Part shown: piece by piece, positions 39,745-48,665 of the stretch | Numbering within the stretch: position 1 is the first letter of the stretch | Layout of the letters: each line of letters starts with the position of its first letter | Source of the DNA: Morococcus cerebrosus | GTDB lineage: Bacteria; Pseudomonadota; Gammaproteobacteria; Burkholderiales; Neisseriaceae | Direction: 5' to 3' | Assembly: GCF_022749515.1 (NCBI RefSeq) | Contig: NZ_CP094242.1 | Location: forward strand, 1,984,001 to 2,048,000 | Length of the DNA stretch: 64,000 nt | Position numbers and translations under genes: made by a program | The notes under the pieces: model-generated | What the model was told of the DNA's origin: nothing | Databases searched by the model: none | What the model saw: only the letters and a program-made list of their open reading frames with translations

Positions 39745-40965
39745 TCAAATTCCGTCCCAGTCGTTGAACATCAGGCCGATGCCGATGCCGTTTTGTTTGT
39801 GGTTGTAATCAATCAGGCTTTCGCCGTAGCCGTGAAAGCCGCGCACGACGCCTTTGAGTTTGCCTTTAATCGGGAAAGTGTAGGCGGCTTCAACCGCGCC
39901 GTGTCCGGTTTTGGGATTGTAGCGCAGCAGGGACGAAATATTTTGTTTGTCGTTCAGACGGTATTGCAGCTTCAAATCGCCATGACCCATGTAGTCGGTA
40001 ATGTCGGGATTATCGTTGTTTTCACCGGTCTGATCGAATGCGCGCATCCACACGCGCGGGATAACGGTCAGCTTGCCCCATTCCATCCCTGCCATCGCGT
40101 AAACGCGGTTCCATGAGCGGGATTCGGGGCGGCTTTGTCCGTTGGATTGGTGGACAAAACCTGCACCGACCATGCGCAGTTTTCCGCCGAACGGTAAATC
40201 TGCCTTCACGGGCTGGGTCAGGAAAATTTCGGGTTCGTAATCGGTATTGCGGAACGGCGCGGATTTTCTGCCTTGGTTATAAATCTGCCAATCGGATTTT
40301 TGGGTGTAGCCGAACCACAAATCCGCGCGGGTTTTAAACAAATCTTCGGCGATTTTGCTTTTGAACGAAACTTGAAGTTTGGTTTCTATGTGTTTCTGTT
40401 CGCTGAATTTTTCCTGATTGGTCGTGCCGCGCGAAGGGGAGTGGGGATGAAGGTTGGGCGAGCTGTTGTACCATGCGGGCATCAGGTACATAGGATTGTG
40501 TTCGCGCACGCTCAATAAGCCGCGCGAGTCGTTTTTGTCCAAATCGTACATCAGGCTCAACGGCGTGTAGGCATCGGCAGTAGTACGCAGATTGTCTTCC
40601 GAAAGGGTGGATTGTTCTTTATTTTCGTCAAACACAATCGTCGCCGCTTTTTTCTCGCGGCTGGTGCTGATGGTTTTGGGTAAATCGACCGGTGCTTTGG
40701 CGGTTTCTTCGCGAATGACGGGCAGCGGGGCTTGCGGCGGCAGTTGTGCCGAATAAATGCTGTCGTAACACGCCAAACGGGTGGCATTGTCTTGAATGGA
40801 AGTGCATTGCAAAGCCGTGTCGGCGTAGGCGGCAGGGGCGGCTGCGCCGCCGACAAGAATAAGCATCAAAGCGCGCCGACATTTGGCTAATGACGGTTTT
40901 TTGTTCTTTATGGCATCGCTTTGCGCCAAATTGTGTTTCAACATCTTGTTCATCATTTCATTCAT
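39745..40965 (-). CDS. pldA: Outer-membrane phospholipase A1
   Basis: 406 residues. It is an outer-membrane barrel lipase that degrades misplaced phospholipids. The signal peptide ends near AAYA (about residue 49); an earlier part of the N-terminus may be excess, and a start at the second or third Met is possible. The catalytic His and Ser lie in GFVHQSNGQS and the Asn in RSWNRVYAM, matching His142-Ser144-Asn156 of E. coli OmpLA. An N-terminal domain of about 90 residues before the barrel is longer than in E. coli and usual in Neisseria. Confidence 0.93.
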   Translation of the reverse strand: MNEMMNKMLKHNLAQSDAIKNKKPSLAKCRRALMLILVGGAAAPAAYADTALQCTSIQDNATRLACYDSIYSAQLPPQAPLPVIREETAKAPVDLPKTISTSREKKAATIVFDENKEQSTLSEDNLRTTADAYTPLSLMYDLDKNDSRGLLSVREHNPMYLMPAWYNSSPNLHPHSPSRGTTNQEKFSEQKHIETKLQVSFKSKIAEDLFKTRADLWFGYTQKSDWQIYNQGRKSAPFRNTDYEPEIFLTQPVKADLPFGGKLRMVGAGFVHQSNGQSRPESRSWNRVYAMAGMEWGKLTVIPRVWMRAFDQTGENNDNPDITDYMGHGDLKLQYRLNDKQNISSLLRYNPKTGHGAVEAAYTFPIKGKLKGVVRGFHGYGESLIDYNHKQNGIGIGLMFNDWDGI

Positions 40966-41116
40966 GGGGTTGCCGATTGGATGTTTTCAGACGACCTTTT
41001 GCCTGGAAATCGAGATTAATCGTGTGAAAAACAGATCAAACCGCATTTTACCGCCTTGCGCCTGCTTTACGACAGGTCGTCTGAAAAGTTTACATCAACT
41101 TGCATCACATACGGCA

Positions 41117-41148
41117 ATGCCCCTGAAAGGTTAAGACCTCAGGGGCAT
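41117..41148 (-). terminator. Hairpin downstream of rpsT
   Basis: ATGCCCCTGA and TCAGGGGCAT enclose AGGT-TAAG-ACCT. The stem is strong but lacks a T run on the reverse strand, so it may act as an attenuator or processing site. Confidence 0.45.
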
Positions 41149-41205
41149 CGTTATCTGCTTGCCCGTCCCGACGTGATCAAACACCAAGACGATAGACGAA
41201 AAAGA

Positions 41206-41469
41206 TTAAGCCAATGCTTTTACTTTGGCAGACAGACGGCTCTTATGGCGGGCTGCTTTGTTTTTGTGGAATACGCCTTTGTCAGCGATACGGTCGATGA
41301 CTTTGACGGACTCTTGGTAAACTACTTGAGCAGCAGCTTTGTCGCCGGCTTCAACTGCTTTCAACACTTTTTTCACTGCGGTACGGAATGCAGTACGCAG
41401 GCTGGCGTTGTGGGCGCGTTGTTTAACCGATTGGCGGGCACGTTTGCGGGCTTGTACGCTGTTTGCCAT
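41206..41469 (-). CDS. rpsT: Ribosomal protein S20
   Basis: 87 residues, the normal length: [20 protein letters not shown] at the N-terminus and a basic C-terminus [19 protein letters not shown]. It binds 16S rRNA early in 30S assembly. The start at 41469 (CAGGAGAT ribosome site) is preferred to the longer frame beginning at 41601. Confidence 0.97.
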   Translation of the reverse strand: MANSVQARKRARQSVKQRAHNASLRTAFRTAVKKVLKAVEAGDKAAAQVVYQESVKVIDRIADKGVFHKNKAARHKSRLSAKVKALA

Positions 41470-41509
41470 ATTAAATATCTCCTGAAAAAATAAATTCTGT
41501 AAACGCGCA

Positions 41510-41538
41510 ATTTTAAAGACAGATTTCTCTATATGCAA
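41510..41538 (-). promoter_or_regulatory. Candidate promoter of rpsT
   Basis: On the reverse strand TTGCAT (41538-41533), a 17-base spacer and TAAAAT (41515-41510), 41 bases upstream of the start. Confidence 0.45.
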
Positions 41539-41663
41539 GTATTTTCTCTGTTTGCGCGCGCAAATCGCCCGTATTTTGCCCAAAAACGACATCTTGTGCA
41601 ACGCCGTTTTCCCGAGTCTAAGAAATCGTGCCTTATTTCAATAAAAATCAGTCAGATATTGCT

Positions 41664-41691
41664 TTGAGTTCTCACCTACTTCCATTACAAT
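41664..41691 (+). promoter_or_regulatory. Candidate promoter of potD
   Basis: TTGAGT, a 16-base spacer and TACAAT, about 80 bases before the start. The leader holds the small GC hairpin CCCCG-N8-CGGGG at about 41693-41712. Confidence 0.45.
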
Positions 41692-41772
41692 AGCCCCGCT
41701 TTGCGCCGGGGTATTGATGGGGTGCAGAGTGTTCATTTTCTGTTAACAATCTTTCATCAGGAATATGCCCGT

Positions 41773-42915
41773 ATGAAAAAATCCGTATTAGCCGTATTGG
41801 CGGCATTATCGCTGGCCGCTTGCGGCGGTGGCGAGAAAAAAACCGAGCAACCTCAAGCAGGCAGCGCGCCTGTTGCCAATGCCGAAGCAGCCGCCACCGA
41901 TACTTTGAACATCTACAACTGGTCGAACTACGTTGACGAGAGTACCGTTGAAGACTTCAAAAAAGCCAATAATCTGAAGCTGACCTACGACCTTTACGAA
42001 AACAACGAAACCCTCGAAGCCAAAATGCTGACCGGCAAATCCGGCTATGACTTGGTCGTTCCCGGTATCGCTTTCCTGCCCCGTCAAATCGAAGCGGGTG
42101 CTTATCAGAAAGTCAATAAAGACCTGATTCCCAATTACAAAAACATCGATCCCGAATTGTTGAAAATGCTGGAAACTGCCGATCCGGGCAACCAGTATGC
42201 CGTTCCTTATTTCTCCGGTGTCAACACTTTGGCGATTACGGCGAAGGGTAAGGAGCTTTTGGGTGGTAAGCTGCCTGAAAACGGTTGGGATTTGCTGTTC
42301 AAGCCCGAATACACCAACAAGCTGAAATCATGCGGCATCGCCCTGTGGGATACGCCGAGCGAAATGTTCCCGATTTTGTTGAATTACTTGGGTAAAGATC
42401 CTAAAGGTACAAATCCTGATGATTTGAAAGCAGCGGCGGAAGTGCTAAAAACCATCCGTCCCGATGTAAAACGTTTCAGTCCGTCTATTATTGACGAATT
42501 GGCGCGCGGCGACATCTGTCTCGCAGCGGGTAACGGCGGCGACTTGAACTTGGCGAAAGCCCGTTCCGAAGAAGTGAAAAACAATGTCGGTATTGAAGTC
42601 TTGACGCCGAAAGGCATGGGCTTCTGGATCGAGTCTTGGTTGATTCCTGCTGATGCGAAAAACATCGCCAATGCCCACAAATACATCAACTACACGCTTG
42701 ATCCCGAAGTGGCTGCGAAAAACGGTATTGCCGTTACCTTCGCGCCGGCCAGCAAACCGGCACGCGAAAAAATGCCTGCCGAGCTGGTGAACACACGTTC
42801 TATTTTCCCGAACGAGCAAGACATGAAAGACGGTTTCGTGATGCCTCAAATGAGCGCAGATGCGAAAAAACTGTCTGTCAACTTGTGGCAAAAAATCAAA
42901 GTCGGCTCCAATTAA
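41773..42915 (+). CDS. potD: Spermidine/putrescine-binding lipoprotein PotD
   Basis: 380 residues. It is the substrate-binding component of a polyamine ABC importer. The lipobox SLAAC places the lipidated cysteine at residue 17, followed by an Ala/Pro/Gln-rich tether. The binding fold shows LNIYNWSNYVDESTVEDF, YDLVVPGIAFLPRQI, NTLAITAKGKEL and GMGFWIESWLIPADAKN. The start at 41773 is set by the signal peptide. No permease or ATPase gene is adjacent; other Neisseria have several dispersed potD copies. Confidence 0.92.
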   Translation: MKKSVLAVLAALSLAACGGGEKKTEQPQAGSAPVANAEAAATDTLNIYNWSNYVDESTVEDFKKANNLKLTYDLYENNETLEAKMLTGKSGYDLVVPGIAFLPRQIEAGAYQKVNKDLIPNYKNIDPELLKMLETADPGNQYAVPYFSGVNTLAITAKGKELLGGKLPENGWDLLFKPEYTNKLKSCGIALWDTPSEMFPILLNYLGKDPKGTNPDDLKAAAEVLKTIRPDVKRFSPSIIDELARGDICLAAGNGGDLNLAKARSEEVKNNVGIEVLTPKGMGFWIESWLIPADAKNIANAHKYINYTLDPEVAAKNGIAVTFAPASKPAREKMPAELVNTRSIFPNEQDMKDGFVMPQMSADAKKLSVNLWQKIKVGSN

Positions 42916-42928
42916 TCCGGAATATTCA

Positions 42929-42962
42929 AAAACGCCGTCTGAAATTCTTCAGACGGCGTTTC
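42929..42962. terminator. Hairpin of meningococcal-type DUS between potD and tbpA
   Basis: AAACGCCGTCTGAA and TTCAGACGGCGTTT. The ten-base core is GCCGTCTGAA, not the GTCGTCTGAA used elsewhere in the window. It probably terminates both convergent genes. Confidence 0.8.
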
Positions 42963-43020
42963 TAATTTTACCGCAATATCCGTGCCGTTCACCTATTGCC
43001 TTGATGCACGGTTACTTAGG

Positions 43021-45750
43021 TTAAAACTTCATCTCCAAAGTCAGGGTGTAATTTCGTCCCGGTGCGGCGTAGCGGTTATACCTGCCGACATTATTGTGCC
43101 TATTGACCGCTCCTTCGGCAGTCTGCCTTACAGACTCCCAAGTGGTATACCGGTAGTTGAAGAGGTTATACACGCCTGCGCGCAGGGTCAGGTGTTTCTT
43201 GATATTGTAATATCCGGAAACATCCGTAACATGCCAAGGCCGCGTCCGCCGTGATGCTGCTTTTTTAGCATTGGCATTACCGTTCAACAGCGCCTGGCTG
43301 CCTAGCAGTTCGTCAACAGATTTTGCCTTGGAATAAGTAAACATCGTATTGATGCCCCATATTCCGTCAGGATGGTCGTAACCCAAACCCAATACATATC
43401 GTGAAGGTTGGACGGCATCAAAGAGATATGAAGTTACAAACGTCCTGTCGGCGCGTATATCGGCATCTTTGACCTTGATACGGTTATAGGCAAGCGTGGA
43501 ATACAACCCGTCCGGCAACCCGCCCCATACACCGTGCCAATCGATTTTACCCAAAATATTGATACCGGCTATCCGTGCATTTTGAGCATTTCGGTATCCG
43601 GGGTCGCCAGAAGCCGAAGTTTGCCCGTTTTGAGTTCGGGTTTCATAACCGAATGCAATCAGGTCGCGATAAGCATTGTTGAAATAGCTGGCTTCCAAAT
43701 TGCCGAAGTCCCCTTTAAATACAATACCTGTCTCTCTATTAAAGGATTTTTCCGGTTTCAGATCCAACGTTTTCAAAGACTCCCCAGCTCTCCAGCCGTA
43801 CATTTCGGCAAACGACGGTAGACGGAAGCCCGTAGAAGCGCGATAAGTCAAATCCATCCAGGTGAAAGGCTTGAGGACTACGCCTGCGTTCCAAGAAAGG
43901 TTGCGGTGAGTGCCGGTAGAGACACTCTTATCTTCCGAATGCGTACTGCGGTAATCGTAACGTATACCTGCTCCGACATCCGCCCACCTGCCCAAACGAA
44001 CATTGTCTTGAACGGCTGCATAATAACCGTTGCCGCCGATATTCCTCGGTGTGCAGTCTGTATAGGTGTTATTGCCGAAACGGCATATCGGCGATGTATT
44101 GACCGTGGTCTTGCCGATAGACACCCAATACGGTTTGCCTTGGCTTCCGTTGGGTGACTGCGCCCCTTCCGGGATTTTCGATCCATATGCCTGAACTGCG
44201 TTTTGAAGATAATAATCGCTGTGGGACAATTGCGACTTAAAGCGGTCGTACCCTAGATTGATACTCAGATTGTGACGAATTTTGGCCGTATCAAATGCCT
44301 TTTTAAATACTGCTTGGAACAGGTTTCGGCTTTCTTCATAAATCATCCGGTCGGATTTATAGAAGGAATACGGTTTATTGCCGTCGGGACGGCAATTTTT
44401 ATCCGAACCGTCGTGAGAGCAATGCGTCTGCTGCAAACGGTTGTCCAAATCTATACCTTGCCGGTCATAAGAAAGTCGGGCGTAATCGGCCCAGGTATCC
44501 TTGTCAGCATTATGGTAAACATATTCGACCCCGTACCGGTTTTTAGTATGGCGTTCATCATAAAACACGCCGGTACCGTAACCGATACCCTGCAATGTAC
44601 CGCCCTCTCCCTGAACAAACAGCCTTTCGGCCTTATTATTGCCCGAATATTTGCCAAAGCCGCTCGGCGTACCGTTTCTCCGGACACTTTCATTCAGATC
44701 GGCCTCGGTAAAATAGGCAGGAACAGTCATATCCCGTGTATCAAAGGTCTGCTGCGTACGTTCAAGAACGGCTCCGACATAATGGCGGTTGTCCAAATGC
44801 CAACCCGGTCGGAACAGCCATGATTGTCTGCCATACTCAAGCGGGTCCGCAAGGAAGCGGCTGGGGCCGGTATAATCCTGCGTGCTGGCGGTTTTGCGCT
44901 CATCTTTGGCCAAAGCATCTTTTTTCGCATTGTCTTTACAGGCCGCATATCCATTGGAACACTCCTCTTCGACAATGAAATTTGCGTACGGATGGGTATC
45001 CTCGACCGGCATCAGCCGGTTGAAACTTTGCACACCTTTACCAGCATCTTTATGCGCGTGGATTTCCTTCCCCCGCCGTTTAGTATAAATAAGGAGGGCT
45101 TCCGCGCCGCCGCTGCGTCCTGCAAGCGCAAGGGACTGTGTCAGGGCATGGTCTTTTCCAGAATAGGCAGTTTTACTCTGAATGCCCCACTGTTTTCCCT
45201 CTCCGATAATGTCGGCTGCGGTTTTGGTTTGAAATGCGACCGAACCTGCCAATGCGCCGTTTCCGTATTCTGATGAATTCGAACCCTTGCTGATTTCAAC
45301 GGCCTTAACGTTTTCATACTCAATTTCATTGATTGCGCCGCTGCTGCCCGCCGTCCTCGTCCCACCCAATGCCGCCTGCGCGGTGTAGGACTGTATTTGC
45401 GAAACGCCGTCTACCGTTAAGGAAACGCGGTTTTTATCCATGCCACGTATTGAATAGCCGGAACTTGCGCCCCGACCCTGTTCGACCACGGCAATACCCG
45501 GATCGTAACGGGTCAGGTCTCGGATATTCAAAACCTGTTCTTTACTTAGCGTCTCGGAAGATTTAACCAGCTTGCCCAGCCCGGTTACTTCGTTATCACG
45601 GCGGGTTTTCTGTTTTTTCGCATTGACCTGCACGGTATCGAGCTGCTTTTCCCACACTTGTCCGGACGGTAAAACATCCGCATAAGCAGGCAGCGCAGTC
45701 ATCAGCGACAGGCATAAAATATTTAATCGGAACAAATGTTGCTGTTTCAT
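43021..45750 (-). CDS. tbpA: Transferrin-binding protein A (TonB-dependent receptor)
   Basis: 909 residues. With TbpB it binds host transferrin and removes iron, which crosses the outer membrane with TonB energy. The signal peptide is cleaved near PAYA (about residue 24); the TonB box is LDTVQVNAKK. The plug has DPGIAVVEQGRGASSGYSIRG and ISKGSNSSEYGNGALAGSVA; the barrel ends YTLTLEMKF. It is very close to meningococcal TbpA in plug and barrel, with divergence in extracellular loops. The usual SNS-VEQGSGAL motif is SNSSEYGNGAL here. It lies 86 bases after tbpB, separated by an inverted DUS of the foreign dialect. Confidence 0.95.
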   Translation of the reverse strand: MKQQHLFRLNILCLSLMTALPAYADVLPSGQVWEKQLDTVQVNAKKQKTRRDNEVTGLGKLVKSSETLSKEQVLNIRDLTRYDPGIAVVEQGRGASSGYSIRGMDKNRVSLTVDGVSQIQSYTAQAALGGTRTAGSSGAINEIEYENVKAVEISKGSNSSEYGNGALAGSVAFQTKTAADIIGEGKQWGIQSKTAYSGKDHALTQSLALAGRSGGAEALLIYTKRRGKEIHAHKDAGKGVQSFNRLMPVEDTHPYANFIVEEECSNGYAACKDNAKKDALAKDERKTASTQDYTGPSRFLADPLEYGRQSWLFRPGWHLDNRHYVGAVLERTQQTFDTRDMTVPAYFTEADLNESVRRNGTPSGFGKYSGNNKAERLFVQGEGGTLQGIGYGTGVFYDERHTKNRYGVEYVYHNADKDTWADYARLSYDRQGIDLDNRLQQTHCSHDGSDKNCRPDGNKPYSFYKSDRMIYEESRNLFQAVFKKAFDTAKIRHNLSINLGYDRFKSQLSHSDYYLQNAVQAYGSKIPEGAQSPNGSQGKPYWVSIGKTTVNTSPICRFGNNTYTDCTPRNIGGNGYYAAVQDNVRLGRWADVGAGIRYDYRSTHSEDKSVSTGTHRNLSWNAGVVLKPFTWMDLTYRASTGFRLPSFAEMYGWRAGESLKTLDLKPEKSFNRETGIVFKGDFGNLEASYFNNAYRDLIAFGYETRTQNGQTSASGDPGYRNAQNARIAGINILGKIDWHGVWGGLPDGLYSTLAYNRIKVKDADIRADRTFVTSYLFDAVQPSRYVLGLGYDHPDGIWGINTMFTYSKAKSVDELLGSQALLNGNANAKKAASRRTRPWHVTDVSGYYNIKKHLTLRAGVYNLFNYRYTTWESVRQTAEGAVNRHNNVGRYNRYAAPGRNYTLTLEMKF

Positions 45751-45770
45751 ATCATTTCTCTACTTACTGC

Positions 45771-45807
45771 CTTCAGACGGCATTTAAAGCCGATATGCCG
45801 TCTGAAG
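45771..45807. repeat. Inverted pair of full meningococcal-type DUS between tbpB and tbpA
   Basis: CTTCAGACGGCAT and ATGCCGTCTGAAG with an 11-base loop: both arms are perfect 12-mer ATGCCGTCTGAA. This dialect differs from the AGGTCGTCTGAA of this genome. Confidence 0.9.
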
Positions 45808-45836
45808 AATTTTCCTCTGTCAACCGGCAGCCCAGT

Positions 45837-47615
45837 TTACCGGACAAGCTGTTGGCGTTTCGTACCGAATACCACTGCCGACTTGCCGCTTTCTCCCTCC
45901 AATGTATTTCCGGAGAACGATCCGCCCATCTCAATGGCGTTTTTGCCGTAGAAGCCGCCGGACACATCTGCACGGATATTCGTCCGTTTCGGATCGATGG
46001 TATTTTTCGGATCTAATGCAAAGCCGTTTTCACCGGTTTTCGCCACACCTGAAAAACCGTTGCCCTGAATCGTGGCAGTGATGGTGAATACGGGGGCAAT
46101 GCGGTCTTTCGCCGTCAGCATACCGTTGAGGGTTTTCTCGGCAAAATTAACTTTAAACTCCGCCCGGTTACCGCCTTCCTTATTGGAAGGTTCGGCACTC
46201 CAGCTCGTACCATTAACAATAGTACCCGACCATGTACCGCGATATACCGCCTCTCCCGCCGTTACAGGCATATCGGAAACCGGCGTACGGCTGCCCTGCA
46301 GGAACATATCGTGCGAACCGCCGTGTTCCAACACCCCGAAATGCAGGTAATCCAAATTGGAGCAGCATACCGACACCTTCACACCGTCTTTCTCAAATAT
46401 ATGCTGGAATGCCGTCTGAGTGCCTTCGGACGGCACAAGCGCAAGCTCTACGCCGTCAATCAGCAGTTTGGCCACGTTGCCGAAGCTGTCTATCTGTTTT
46501 TTCACAAAATCCGCACCGATGCGGTAAGCGTCCATAAAGGTTTCAGCCAATGGTTTTTCTGCACCGTCTTTCTGTTTCGCGCTGAATACGGCAAGCACTT
46601 TCTTATCGTTTGCCAAAAACTTGCCGCCCAACTCATCGCCCTGAGGCCCGTAGAAACCACCTTCCAGACTATCAGAATCAGAAACGAAGGGATGACCGTT
46701 CCCAGTATCTTTATCTGCAGCCAACGCCTTACCTTTGAAACGGTTACCGTGCAGGTTAGCCTGAATGTCGTAACGTTTAATTTGTTTGGCTTTATTTTCG
46801 GTTTCGTTATGGGTAATCCGGTTATTGCGGTAGAGCACGCCGGTCATGGTCTTGGCGGCGAAATCCACCTCAAACTCGCTGGTCAGCCCAAAATCGGTCT
46901 GACCTTCCGGTGCCTCGCTTTTATTGCGCAACACATCCGCTTCCTCGGCAGACAAAGCCCCGTACCTATCGCCCGCTTGCGAATTACCCAACTGGGAAAA
47001 CTTCTGTTTTTCCTTGGCATCGGTTACATAATCCCAAGTGCCTTTGTAAATCGACTTGCCCATCGGCAGAGCTTGGGAAGGATTGCTGCCTTTATAGAAA
47101 AGGTAGCCGTCCGCGCCGGAAAGGGCGATATTGTTTTTGAAATCGATTTTATTGGCACCGTTGCGGTAGATATAGCCCGAGCGGACATATTGGAAATCCG
47201 TGTATCCTTCCACACGGCTTTTGCCGTCGCCCGTTGTGATGGATTCGTTCAGCGTACCCTTATCCATCGCAAAAATCTCATTCTTTTGGGGAAACTCACC
47301 CGGCTCACCCGCACCTAATTTCTCCCAATCCGCTTCTGATAATGCCTTATGATCTTCTTTATTTTTCGGGTGCCAGTTCCGACGCGGTATTTTGGCTGCA
47401 AAACCGTAAACCGGACGGTCGTTTTCCGCCGCCTGCGCTTCATCGGGTTTTGCCGGTTTTTCAGTCTGTTCGTCTTGGTATTTCGGTGCTTCGGACTGCG
47501 GGTTGTGCTGTTTCGTTTCCACGCTGTCCAAATCGAAACTGCCGCCGCCCGCGCAGGCAGAAAGCAGCAGCACAGGCAGGATACCGGCTGCTTGGGCAAT
47601 AAGTGAATTTTTCAT
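45837..47615 (-). CDS. tbpB: Transferrin-binding protein B (surface lipoprotein)
   Basis: 592 residues. It is a lipid-anchored surface protein that captures iron-loaded transferrin for TbpA. The lipobox LLLSAC puts the cysteine at residue 21, followed by CAGGGSFDLDSVET as in meningococcal TbpB. It has N- and C-lobes, each ending in a barrel (GGFYGPQGDELGGKF and SGGFYGKNAIEMGGSF). The length fits the shorter isotype I. A near-DUS of meningococcal type lies in the coding sequence near 46413. It is first in the tbpBA operon and has a Fur box upstream. Confidence 0.95.
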   Translation of the reverse strand: MKNSLIAQAAGILPVLLLSACAGGGSFDLDSVETKQHNPQSEAPKYQDEQTEKPAKPDEAQAAENDRPVYGFAAKIPRRNWHPKNKEDHKALSEADWEKLGAGEPGEFPQKNEIFAMDKGTLNESITTGDGKSRVEGYTDFQYVRSGYIYRNGANKIDFKNNIALSGADGYLFYKGSNPSQALPMGKSIYKGTWDYVTDAKEKQKFSQLGNSQAGDRYGALSAEEADVLRNKSEAPEGQTDFGLTSEFEVDFAAKTMTGVLYRNNRITHNETENKAKQIKRYDIQANLHGNRFKGKALAADKDTGNGHPFVSDSDSLEGGFYGPQGDELGGKFLANDKKVLAVFSAKQKDGAEKPLAETFMDAYRIGADFVKKQIDSFGNVAKLLIDGVELALVPSEGTQTAFQHIFEKDGVKVSVCCSNLDYLHFGVLEHGGSHDMFLQGSRTPVSDMPVTAGEAVYRGTWSGTIVNGTSWSAEPSNKEGGNRAEFKVNFAEKTLNGMLTAKDRIAPVFTITATIQGNGFSGVAKTGENGFALDPKNTIDPKRTNIRADVSGGFYGKNAIEMGGSFSGNTLEGESGKSAVVFGTKRQQLVR

Positions 47616-47627
47616 ATCAACTTTTTT

Positions 47628-47646
47628 AAAAATGATAATAGTTTAT
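47628..47646 (-). promoter_or_regulatory. Fur box upstream of tbpB
   Basis: The site matches the 19-base Fur consensus at 12 positions, with AATGATAAT in its core, 13 bases upstream of the tbpB start. The operon is expected to be iron-repressed. Confidence 0.6.
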
Positions 47647-47700
47647 ATTTTATTAACTTAAAATGTAATTTGCAAACATTTTCTGACGTACCTTCACAAA

Positions 47701-47739
47701 AAACACCCGCACATCCTTACTCCGGATATGCGGGTGTTT
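47701..47739 (-). terminator. Rho-independent terminator of murI
   Basis: AAACACCCGCA and TGCGGGTGTTT arms with the ATCC/GGAT extension; on the reverse strand it ends in a T run. It remains behind the truncated murI. Confidence 0.8.
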
Positions 47740-47752
47740 GAGCAAACCTTGC

Positions 47753-48089
47753 CTAACCCAAAGACACCATTTCAATCTGCTCCATCGTCCTACCCAGAAA
47801 ACGTTCGCCTATCGTTCTGAATTTCAAAGGAATATCGCTGACATAAAAACGATAGTCGGGATTATTGTTGTCAGTATTGAGTAATTCCTCCTGCGCAAGG
47901 ACGCGTGCTGTTTCTTCAGCCGTCGTAATTGTAGAATCAACCAACGCGACATTACCCGCCTCCCTACCGATTAAGGGCTTGAGCAAGGGAAAGTGCGTGC
48001 AGCCCAACACCAGCGTATCGATGCCGTGTGCAAGCAATGGTTTGAGGTATTCGCATACGGTCAGGTGGGTAACTTCATGTTCCAACCAA
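47753..48089 (-). pseudogene. murI: Glutamate racemase, 3' fragment
   Basis: About 112 codons of the C-terminal part of MurI: EVTHLTVCEYLKPLLAHGID, TLVLGCTHFPLLKPLIG with the catalytic cysteine, VALVDSTITTAEETARVL and the end EQIEMVSLG. MurI makes D-glutamate for peptidoglycan and has about 270 residues, so the N-terminal 155 or so, including the first catalytic cysteine, are gone. The fragment is fused in frame with a transposase fragment, giving an open frame 48679-47753 that cannot be a working racemase. In meningococci, from memory, murI lies near tbpB. Confidence 0.88.
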
Positions 48090-48665
48090 CCTTCCTCATC
48101 GGTACGGGTATGTTGTTTGTAACCGAGTCTGTAGAGGCCGTTTTTCTTTGTCCAACGGGCATCTTTGTCCTTACTCGGTGTGGTTTGGCCGCTGACTTGT
48201 CCTTCTTCATCGACTTCTATAGCCTGACGCTGTTTGCTGCCGGCGGTCTGAATAATGGTGGCGTCAATGACGGCAGCGGATGCTTTCTCTATTTTTAGGC
48301 CTTTTTCGGTCAGTTGGCAGTTAATCAGTTCCAGCAATTCGGACAGGGTGTCGTCTTGCGCCAGCCAGTTGCGGTAGCAGCATAAGGTGCTGTAATCGGG
48401 GATGCTCAGTTCGTCAAAACGACAAAACAGGTTGAAATCGATGCGGGTGATAAGGCTGTGTTCGAGTTCGGGATCGGAAAGGTTGTGCCATTGTCCGAGC
48501 AGGACGGCTTTGAACATGGACAAAAGGGGATAGGCGGGACGGCCGCGGTGGTCTCGGAGGTAACGGGTTTTTTGACGATTCAGGTATTGCTCGATCAGTT
48601 GCCAATCAATCACTTGATCCAACTTCAATAGTGGGAAGCGGTCGATGTGTTTGGCAATCATGGCT
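48090..48665 (-). mobile_element. Truncated IS1106-like element, left part of outer copy
   Basis: Corresponds to residues about 11-200 of the IS1106-like transposase. Its distal end is missing and joins murI within the shared CCTTCCTCAT. On the other side it is interrupted by copy C at 48666, with GCT on both sides of that copy. The remaining piece of the same element is at 49883-49978. Confidence 0.85.
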
